Below, one piece after another: positions 26,219-32,182 of a DNA stretch of 32,182 nucleotides. Source of the DNA: an uncultured Flavobacteriales bacterium (lineage in GTDB: Bacteria; Bacteroidota; Bacteroidia; Flavobacteriales_E; Vicingaceae); NCBI GenBank assembly GCA_913056345.1, contig CAJXMH010000032.1:1-32182 (forward strand), in the 5' to 3' direction. Every line of letters starts with the position of its first letter. The first letter of the stretch is position 1. A model generated the notes under the pieces. The model did not search any database and was not told the origin of the DNA. It saw nothing but the letters and a program-made list of their open reading frames with translations. The position numbers and the translations under genes were made by a program.

Positions 26219-27462
26219 TTAGCTTGATTTTTAGAACGGTAATATAAAGTAGAACATTGGTGTGGTTGAAAATAATTTTGGGCAATGCGTTGCACGTCCT
26301 CCCGCTTCACTGCTCCATATTGGTCGTATTCTTGGTTTACGAGCTCAGCCGATTGAATCACTTCTGCAATTCCCAAGCCCATCGCTTTGTTGAGCACAGA
26401 AGTTTTCGCAAAGGCCAAGGTAGATTCAACCTTATTTTTAACTTTTTGCAGTTCGGCTTCGGTCACCAACTCCTCTTGCAAAAGCATGATTTCTTCCTCC
26501 AAAGCGGCTTCGGCTGCTTCCATGCTCACCCCAGGATTTAGGTGGCCAGTCAACATAAACAAGCCCGGATCAAAGTCCCCGCCAATGTAAGCTTGTACAT
26601 CATGGAAGAGCTTCTTGCCTTTAACCAATTTTTGATGGAAGCGGGAGGCATTCCCCCGAGAAAGCAAATCTGAGATCAAATCAAATGCGTGGTAATCGGC
26701 ATGTAAGCGATCTGGCATATGATAAGCCTTATAAATCGCATGCAAAGGAACGTCACGCTCTACGGTAAGGCTTCTCGCTTGCAATTGTTGCTCCTCTTGG
26801 GGATACTTTTTTCGATCAATTTCCCCTGCCGGAATATCCCCAAACCACTTCTCTACCAGCTGTTTTACTTTTTTCGGTTCAAGATCACCCGCAATGGTCA
26901 AGACAGCATTATTTGGTCGGTAATGGGTGTAAAAAAAATCTTTCACCTCTTGCATGCTCGCCGTTTCAATGTGTTCAATATTTTTTCCAATAGTGGGCCA
27001 TTGATAAGGATGCTTCAAATAAGCGAGCGGACGCAAAAGCAAGTAAACATCTCCGTAGGGTTGGTTCAAATAGCGTTGTTTAAACTCTTCGATCACTACC
27101 TGACGCTGTACTTCAAGCCCTTTCTCCGAAAAGGCCAATTCCATCATACGATCAGATTCCAACCAAAGTGCCGTTTCAAGGCTATTCTTGGGCAAAGTGA
27201 TGTAGTAATTGGTAATGTCATTTGAAGTGAATGCATTGTTCTCTCCCCCTACTTTTTGCAGCGGCTGGTCGTAGGAAGGAATGTTTTTAGAACCACTAAA
27301 CATCAAGTGCTCAAACAAATGGGCAAAGCCTGTGCGCTCAGGGGATTCATCTCTAGCGCCCACTTTATAGGTGAGGTTTACCGCCACCATGGGGGTGGTT
27401 TGATCTTGATGAACCAAAAGGCATAGGCCATTATCCAATTCAAAGCGTTCGTATGCGATCAT
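26215..27462 (-). CDS. M16 family zinc metallopeptidase, catalytic subunit
   Basis: A 415-aa M16 peptidase. The zinc site is HLFEH (H48, E51, H52), with the distal Glu ligand near 125-126 in VVIEEFKQR. The N-terminal half shows the usual GARDESPERTGFAHLFEHLM arrangement (20 residues) and GGENNAFTS. It has the classic two-lobed architecture at a length typical for a single M16B subunit (~420). It probably degrades small peptides or signal-peptide remnants in partnership with the next gene, which lacks the zinc site. There is no signal peptide, so it is likely cytoplasmic. A TAACTTTC box lies 4 nt before its ATG. Confidence 0.92.
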   Translation of the reverse strand: MIAYERFELDNGLCLLVHQDQTTPMVAVNLTYKVGARDESPERTGFAHLFEHLMFSGSKNIPSYDQPLQKVGGENNAFTSNDITNYYITLPKNSLETALWLESDRMMELAFSEKGLEVQRQVVIEEFKQRYLNQPYGDVYLLLRPLAYLKHPYQWPTIGKNIEHIETASMQEVKDFFYTHYRPNNAVLTIAGDLEPKKVKQLVEKWFGDIPAGEIDRKKYPQEEQQLQARSLTVERDVPLHAIYKAYHMPDRLHADYHAFDLISDLLSRGNASRFHQKLVKGKKLFHDVQAYIGGDFDPGLFMLTGHLNPGVSMEAAEAALEEEIMLLQEELVTEAELQKVKNKVESTLAFAKTSVLNKAMGLGIAEVIQSAELVNQEYDQYGAVKREDVQRIAQNYFQPHQCSTLYYRSKNQAK

Positions 27463-27466
27463 AAGC

Positions 27467-27474
27467 GAAAGTTA
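27467..27474 (-). promoter_or_regulatory. -7-like box of the M16 peptidase operon
   Basis: On the minus strand it reads TAACTTTC, seven of eight matches to TAnnTTTG, ending 4 nt before the ATG at 27462. It has the same geometry as the boxes at 361 and 9283. Confidence 0.4.
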
Positions 27475-27605
27475 GGTGCCCGAAATTAAGCCTAATGTAG
27501 CGCCTCTGCAAAGAATCTGAAAAGCAGGGCACTCAAGGCGCTTTGAGCAGCTGATTATCAGTTTATTCAACCAATTAAATGTAAATTAAACTGTAAAGGC
27601 TTAAG

Positions 27606-27639
27606 TTTGTTAGTTGTACTAGGAAATATTTTATATTTG
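27606..27639 (+). promoter_or_regulatory. Promoter of the DUF6089-type outer-membrane gene
   Basis: A -7 box TATATTTG (27632-27639) matches TAnnTTTG fully. An upstream TTTG (27606-27609) is 22 nt away, and an alternative TTG (27614-27616) 15 nt away. The box ends 5 nt before the ATG at 27645. It is the only promoter in the window where a -33 element at a usable distance can be proposed. Confidence 0.65.
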
Positions 27640-27644
27640 CAAGC

Positions 27645-28568
27645 ATGAAAAAACTACTTCTTCTTTCCGCCATTCTTTTAAGCATAGGTAGCCTCAAAGC
27701 CCAATACGACATGGACTTTGGATTCCAATTAGGAGCAACCAATTATGTAGGTGAAATTGGTTATGCCTCTGAAACGAGGGATTACCTTGATATAAGCTTG
27801 AGGACCACCAATTTTGCAGTAGGTGGCTTTTACCGTTACAGCTTTACCCCCAACATTGCTGCTAAAATCCAAGTAAATTACTTACGTCTTTCTGGAGCAG
27901 ACAGCTTATCAGATAATCCGGTGCGTTACGGAAGAAACCTTAGTTTTAGAACTGATGTGCTCGAGGCAGCCTTAACAGGTGAATACGCATTCTTCACCAT
28001 GAATGATTTGAATCGCAGAAGCAGAAGTCGAGTAGATTTTAAGTCTTATGCTTTTGCAGGAATTGGCGCTGCTTTCTTTTACCCCTATGCCCAATACAAT
28101 GATCGTTGGTATTACTTGCGCCCTTTGCAGACTGAAGGAACTGAAAATGCCTACGATGAAATGACCATCAGCGTACCGATGGGTTTGGGTGTCAATTTCA
28201 CCTTCAATAAAAAAATAAGGCTGGGTCTTGAAGCCAGTTACCGCATGACATTTACGGATTACCTAGACGATGTGAGCACAGATTATGCTGCAGATACAGA
28301 ACTCCCTTTTACAGAGTCTTTCCTGTTTTCGCAACGCAGTCAAGAAGTATATCTTTCAGGTGACTTAAGAGAGGGCATGCCTGACCCTAGATATTATGGT
28401 TACAATGAAGGTAATCAACAGGGAGCTATTAGAGGAAATCCCGATAACAATGATGGTTTTTTTATGATGCAATTTACCCTTTCATGGGTGATCAATAGCG
28501 GAAATAACTTCTACAAATCACGCTACGGCAATATTGTTAACCGCAAGCGGAAGAGAAGGAAGTTTTAG
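27645..28568 (+). CDS. Outer-membrane beta-barrel protein, DUF6089-like
   Basis: A 307-aa protein with signal peptide 1-19 (MKKLLLLSAILLSIGSLKA|Q). The mature N terminus YDMDFGFQLGATNYVGEIG and alternating hydrophobic strands, such as AVGGFYRYSFTPNIAAKIQV (20 residues), indicate a small outer-membrane barrel of roughly eight or more strands. It matches what I know as the DUF6089 family of Flavobacteriia. The C-terminal residues NRKRKRRKF are strongly basic, which is unusual for a barrel end and may lie in the periplasm. It has its own promoter, and a heptanucleotide repeat array begins 10 nt after the stop. The function is unknown. Confidence 0.85.
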   Translation: MKKLLLLSAILLSIGSLKAQYDMDFGFQLGATNYVGEIGYASETRDYLDISLRTTNFAVGGFYRYSFTPNIAAKIQVNYLRLSGADSLSDNPVRYGRNLSFRTDVLEAALTGEYAFFTMNDLNRRSRSRVDFKSYAFAGIGAAFFYPYAQYNDRWYYLRPLQTEGTENAYDEMTISVPMGLGVNFTFNKKIRLGLEASYRMTFTDYLDDVSTDYAADTELPFTESFLFSQRSQEVYLSGDLREGMPDPRYYGYNEGNQQGAIRGNPDNNDGFFMMQFTLSWVINSGNNFYKSRYGNIVNRKRKRRKF

Positions 28569-28577
28569 TATATGGCT

Positions 28578-28696
28578 GCGAGCTTAGAGCTGCGAGCTGA
28601 AAGCAAAACTCGACGAGCGGAAAGCTTAAAGCAAATAGCATAAAACAGCGAGTTGAAAGCAAAGAACTGTGAGCGGAAAGTCAAAGGCGAGGAGTT
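28578..28696 (+). repeat. Degenerate heptanucleotide tandem repeat (about 17 units)
   Basis: The 119 bp read as 17 consecutive 7-mers with consensus NNRAGYN. Examples are GCGAGCT, GAAAGCA, ACGAGCG, GAAAGCT and GCGAGTT. A recurrent two-unit block, GCGAGC(T/G)GAAAGC and variants, starts at 28578, 28592, 28613, 28648 and 28669. The intervals are 14, 21, 35 and 21, all multiples of seven. The array is in the sense direction of the barrel gene just upstream. A minus-strand frame of 68 codons across it is judged spurious. Confidence 0.75.
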
Positions 28697-28833
28697 CAGA
28701 CTTTCTTGCCCGTCCGAAATGAAATGGAGGCGGGAGAGATTAGCAAATAATATTTGAGTAAGCTCATCCAAAACTATTTACATCCTGTTTAGCTTGGATT
28801 TCTTTTTAGGAAAACCGCAATCAATTAAAACTC

Positions 28834-29595
28834 TTACAGTTCGCGATTCAAGCGGATAAACTGAAAGAGCTTGCGAAAGGGTTTAAGGAAAAAAGTGAGT
28901 TTCCCGGTTTTTAAACCATTGATCCGCCAAGCTTTTTGATCCTCCTGATTACCACGCAAACGTGCTACCAAATTCAAATTGCTCATTCCTCCTTCTCGCA
29001 TCTTTACAATTACTTTTGGTAAATAAGCTAATTTAATCTGATAGCGGTGAATAAAACGCAACATCAGTTCATAGTCAGCAGCAGAGCGTAAATGACGGTT
29101 AAAGGCACCATACTGTTCATAGCAAGATTTGCGCACAAAAAAAGTGGGATGCGGTGGCATCCAACCTCTTTTAAAACTGTTCTTGCGGTATTTCCCGCTT
29201 TTCCAATAGCGTTTAACCTTCGTGGGATTGTCACGCTCTACATAGATTAGATCGGCATAGCAAGCATCAACCTTTTCCTGCTTGAACTTGGCTAACATTT
29301 CAGAAATCACCTGCGGATAAGCATAAAAGTCATCCGAATTCAAAATCCCAATCACCTCTCCACTAGCTAAGGCAATTCCCTTATTCAGGGCATCATACAT
29401 CCCTTGATCGGGCTCACTCAGCACTTGAGCGATTTGGTCTTCATAGCGGCCAACAATTTTCAAGGTCTCATCCGTGGACTGCCCGTCGATAATCAGGTAT
29501 TCAATATCAGGATAATCTTGTTTAAGCACCGACTGTATGGTATCTTCTACCGTTTCGGCACTGTTGTAGGTTACGGTGATGATGCTAACTTTCAA
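28834..29595 (-). CDS. Family 2 glycosyltransferase
   Basis: A 253-aa GT-A fold glycosyltransferase, cytoplasmic or membrane-associated. It shows the nucleotide-sugar binding start MKVSIITVTYNSAETVEDTI (20 residues), the IIDGQSTDET loop, GMYDALNKGI, and the metal-binding NSDD (86-89). It resembles the WcaA-like enzymes of capsule and O-antigen clusters. The start codon is TTG at 29595, since the family motif begins directly after it. It follows the carbamoyltransferase by 10 nt, so the two are co-transcribed. The sugar donor and acceptor cannot be told from sequence. Confidence 0.92.
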   Translation of the reverse strand: MKVSIITVTYNSAETVEDTIQSVLKQDYPDIEYLIIDGQSTDETLKIVGRYEDQIAQVLSEPDQGMYDALNKGIALASGEVIGILNSDDFYAYPQVISEMLAKFKQEKVDACYADLIYVERDNPTKVKRYWKSGKYRKNSFKRGWMPPHPTFFVRKSCYEQYGAFNRHLRSAADYELMLRFIHRYQIKLAYLPKVIVKMREGGMSNLNLVARLRGNQEDQKAWRINGLKTGKLTFFLKPFRKLFQFIRLNREL

Positions 29596-29605
29596 GAGAA
29601 AACAG

Positions 29606-31327
29606 CTATTTTCTTGCGACTAGGTAATTTCCCAAAACCAAAACATCCATTTCCGTCCTTAAGTAGCAATCTAATGCCTCTTTAGGAGTATTCACAATGG
29701 GTTCATTCTCGTTGAAAGAGGTGTTCAATAAGATGGGAGTGCCTGATTTTTGTCTAAACTTTTCAATCAGCTCATAATAAAGATTGCCCTTTTCTACAGT
29801 TTGTAATCTTCCTGAACCATCGACATGGGTAACAGCGGGAATCTCGGCATGCTTTTCCTTTTTTATGGGAAAAACCTTCTCCATGAAGGGAACTTTATCT
29901 ACCTTTTCAAAGTACTCATCAACATATTCTTCTAAGATGGAAGGAGCAAAAGGCCTAAATGATTCTCGCCTTTTTATTTTAGAATTCAAGAGTTCCTTGG
30001 CATCATCTCTTCTAGGATCCACAATAATAGATCTGTGCCCCAATGCCCTTGGACCAAATTCTGCTCTGCCCTGGTACCAACCAATTACAGCACCGTCGAT
30101 TAAAAAATCACTTACCGTTTCTAGTAAGTCTGTTTTGTCATACTTTGTGTATTCGACTCCTGAGTCCTTTAAGGTGTCTTCTATTTCATGTTCTCCGGCT
30201 TGGTATCCCGTATACGCATCGTAAATTGCTGGAAGCCTTTGCTTTTTTAACTCGTGGTTATAAACCCATAAGGCAGAGCCAAAAGCAGTTCCTGCATCAT
30301 GACCCGCTGAAGGAATGTACATCTCTTCAAAGGAGGTTTTCTCCAAAATCTTACCATTAACTACCGAATTTTGAGCCACTCCCCCCGCAATACAGATATT
30401 CTTACTGCCTGTTTTCTTTTGTAAATGATTTAAAAGATGGAAAATCAACTCTTCGGTAATTCGCTGCACTGAAGCGGCAAGATCTTTATGTTTTTGACTT
30501 AGCTCCTCTCCTTTCTTCCTAGCCGGACCAAATAACTCCTCCAGCTCCTTCGAAAAAATACTTTCTATGTGTGGGATACCACCCTCCCAACTCATACTGA
30601 CACCTTCTTTAGCATGTTTAAAAAACTTCAACTGTAATTCGAAAAGGCCATCTGATTTAAATCGAATAAGCTTACGTAGCTCCTCTACATATTTTGGATT
30701 TCCGTAGGGAGATAGTCCCATGACCTTATATTCATCGCCATAATGCGGAAAACCCAAATATTGTGTCATGGCAGTATAAAAGATACCGGCAGAATGAGGG
30801 TAGATTACGGAGTCTAACACCTCAATTTGATTATCCCTACCCATTCCTGTCATAGTGGAAGTAAAATCACCAAAACCATCTATTGATAAAATAGCTGATT
30901 CCTCAAAAGGAGATGCAAAAAATGCACTTGCCAAATGACTTCTATGGTGCTCTACATTCTTAATCTCTGCTCTGATTTCTTTCTCAGGTACATTTAAGGC
31001 TGCGCTCAACTCAGCTTTTACACTGCTTACCTTCCGGCTGTTAGCCAAGCGATCTTTCAAGGCTTTTACAGAAACCAAGTTCTTTACAGAATGAAGTATC
31101 TTTTTATGAATATTGGCAGACGGATTTCTTGAGATAGTGACATAATCAACTTCTTCAATTCCTATTCCGGCTTCCTCTAAGCAAAATTTTATAGCTTCTG
31201 AAGGAAATCCTGCCCAATGCTTAATTCTTCTAAAACGTTCCTCTTCTGTTCCAACGATTAACTTGCCATCTTTTAAAATACAAGCGGATGAGTCTCCGTG
31301 ATACGCATTAATTCCTAATATATACAT
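29606..31327 (-). CDS. O-carbamoyltransferase, NodU/CmcH/TobZ family
   Basis: A 573-aa carbamoyltransferase that transfers a carbamoyl group from carbamoyl phosphate, via an adenylate intermediate, to a hydroxyl of a sugar or small molecule. The N-terminal Kae1-like half has GINAYHGDSSA (5-15) and the metal-binding HHRSH (127-131). The nucleotide site includes SIDGFGDFTST and GGVAQNSVVNG. The C-terminal Carbam_trans_C half has GRAEFGPRALGHRSI and a final LNTSFN segment. The length is typical. Being between two glycosyltransferase genes, it most likely carbamoylates a surface polysaccharide. There is a 63-nt gap to the GT4 before it. Confidence 0.93.
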   Translation of the reverse strand: MYILGINAYHGDSSACILKDGKLIVGTEEERFRRIKHWAGFPSEAIKFCLEEAGIGIEEVDYVTISRNPSANIHKKILHSVKNLVSVKALKDRLANSRKVSSVKAELSAALNVPEKEIRAEIKNVEHHRSHLASAFFASPFEESAILSIDGFGDFTSTMTGMGRDNQIEVLDSVIYPHSAGIFYTAMTQYLGFPHYGDEYKVMGLSPYGNPKYVEELRKLIRFKSDGLFELQLKFFKHAKEGVSMSWEGGIPHIESIFSKELEELFGPARKKGEELSQKHKDLAASVQRITEELIFHLLNHLQKKTGSKNICIAGGVAQNSVVNGKILEKTSFEEMYIPSAGHDAGTAFGSALWVYNHELKKQRLPAIYDAYTGYQAGEHEIEDTLKDSGVEYTKYDKTDLLETVSDFLIDGAVIGWYQGRAEFGPRALGHRSIIVDPRRDDAKELLNSKIKRRESFRPFAPSILEEYVDEYFEKVDKVPFMEKVFPIKKEKHAEIPAVTHVDGSGRLQTVEKGNLYYELIEKFRQKSGTPILLNTSFNENEPIVNTPKEALDCYLRTEMDVLVLGNYLVARK

Positions 31328-31390
31328 GAGATACTATTTAAGCGAGTTGAATTACTGGTTGGCGAAGTTATTCAATTCGGATGATTGTTT

Positions 31391-32182
31391 TTAAAATAAG
31401 TTGCGATTAGCAGCTAAAACCTCCTGATTGAAAAGATTTGCCTTAGAAAAAGAAAAGCAATTATGTACCATGCCTTGATATTCAACCTGCCCTAAGGCAG
31501 AAAATTCTTTCAATTTTTCTTCCCAAATAACTTTGTAATCAAGTGGCAGCTCACAACCTATTCCTTGCTTTTCTAGATTAGACCAAGGCGTGTTATTGCT
31601 AATGATTACAGGCAATCCACTTAACCAAGCTTCGGCTATAGTGTGTCCGTAATTTTCATGTAAAGTTGGTAAAATGTAAAAATGATACCGTTGAAGTGTC
31701 TTGTTAATTTCATTAGGCTGCAATTCACCTTTGTAAGATATTTCATTATGCTCACAAATGATTTTTTTGCACCTCGCCCAATAGTTCTTGTCTTCCGCAG
31801 GACCATAAATATCTAAAGTAATTGATTCTCCATGTTTGAAGCCTGAAAGCAATTCAAGTAAAAAAAGTAAATTTTTCTTTTCAGACATACGTGAGATAAA
31901 AACTAAATTCAATTCACCTTTCTGCTTACGAGTGGTCTTTTCATCTCTTAGCTGTGGCTTAGAACTCAAGTTTTGAGCAATCTGAATCTTGGCCCGCTCC
32001 CCAATCGTCTGTTTGATTTCGTTGGCTTCATCTTTAGTAGATGCATGCCAATGCAAGTTTTCTCGATAGAGTAATCGCTTAGCCAGTGATATAATAAATT
32101 TCTTATTTTTCGCTTTCAACTGCAAGGCACCTTCCCCGAGCATTCCTCGCGGAGCAATCAACTGTTTAACTCCTTTCAGTTT
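31391..32182 (-). CDS. Family 4 glycosyltransferase (5' end beyond the window)
   Basis: A GT-B fold transferase whose N-terminal part is cut by the window edge. The frame stays open to 32182; the TTG at 32161 is not a credible start because GT4 enzymes have about 100 residues before the visible APRGMLGEGAL segment. In the visible 263 residues the C-terminal Rossmann domain starts at LVFISRMSEKKNL. The EX7E element ENYGHTIAE and the following AWLSGLPVIIS are present. It belongs to the same polysaccharide cluster as the carbamoyltransferase and GT2 downstream. The specificity is unknown. Confidence 0.9.
   Translation of the reverse strand, partial: KLKGVKQLIAPRGMLGEGALQLKAKNKKFIISLAKRLLYRENLHWHASTKDEANEIKQTIGERAKIQIAQNLSSKPQLRDEKTTRKQKGELNLVFISRMSEKKNLLFLLELLSGFKHGESITLDIYGPAEDKNYWARCKKIICEHNEISYKGELQPNEINKTLQRYHFYILPTLHENYGHTIAEAWLSGLPVIISNNTPWSNLEKQGIGCELPLDYKVIWEEKLKEFSALGQVEYQGMVHNCFSFSKANLFNQEVLAANRNLF

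Noticed and set aside
26719-27225. 168-codon plus-strand frame inside the M16 catalytic subunit
   Set aside because: Opposite-strand shadow of a clearly conserved peptidase gene; no promoter or family resemblance.
28565-28771. 68-codon minus-strand frame across the heptad repeat
   Set aside because: It is encoded by the 7-nt repeat, overlaps the barrel gene stop and has no recognisable motif or promoter; 7 is not a multiple of 3, so the repeat cannot be a coding one.
29784-30224. 146-codon plus-strand frame inside the carbamoyltransferase
   Set aside because: Antisense shadow of a well-conserved enzyme; low-complexity Ser/Pro-rich product.

Overview
The window looks like chromosomal DNA of a member of the Bacteroidota, most likely order Flavobacteriales (inference). 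The evidence is a large surface protein ending in a type B type IX secretion (gliding-motility-associated) sorting domain, a DUF4290 gene directly before murA, a DUF6089-type outer-membrane barrel, and repeated promoter boxes of the Bacteroidota TAnnTTTG type. I see no rRNA or tRNA gene, CRISPR array, insertion sequence, phage gene or integrase, so most of the window reads as ordinary core genome.

Layout. At 1-372 there is a terminator for a gene outside the window, a probable 57-codon gene on the minus strand, and a promoter. At 373-5327 a plus-strand run holds a UvrD/PcrA helicase, DUF4290, murA and a TlpA-like thioredoxin, closed by a hairpin terminator. grpE and dnaJ follow (5436-7176). 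On the minus strand come a YkgJ-type cysteine-cluster protein and mnmD (7169-8570). Divergent from mnmD are a one-cysteine thioredoxin-fold protein and a beta-helix lipoprotein (8628-10767). A LuxC-like acyl-CoA reductase (minus) and a two-cluster ferredoxin (plus) share a divergent region at 10768-12259, followed by an exported protein of unknown function. From 13223 to 27462 everything is on the minus strand. In transcription order it is a pair of M16 peptidase subunits, a 1640-residue secreted protein, guaB, three SurA/PpiD-type periplasmic foldases and a MoxR ATPase. A DUF6089 barrel protein is at 27645-28568. The right end (28834-32182) is the 3' part of a surface-polysaccharide cluster: a GT2, an O-carbamoyltransferase and a GT4 cut by the window edge.

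How the genes fit together. Two themes recur. One is protein quality control: DnaJ/GrpE in the cytoplasm and three parvulin-type foldases for exported proteins. The other is the cell envelope: MurA, the secreted giant, the outer-membrane barrel, lipoproteins, M16 peptidases and polysaccharide enzymes.

The most notable non-gene signals are these. (1) A promoter box of TAnnTTT type lies exactly 4-5 nt before six start codons, which suggests leaderless transcripts. (2) A degenerate heptanucleotide tandem repeat (NNRAGYN) lies downstream of two unrelated genes, in the same orientation relative to each gene. (3) The mnmD divergent promoter is a perfect palindrome carrying one -7 box per strand. 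I did not find a clearly new multi-gene system.
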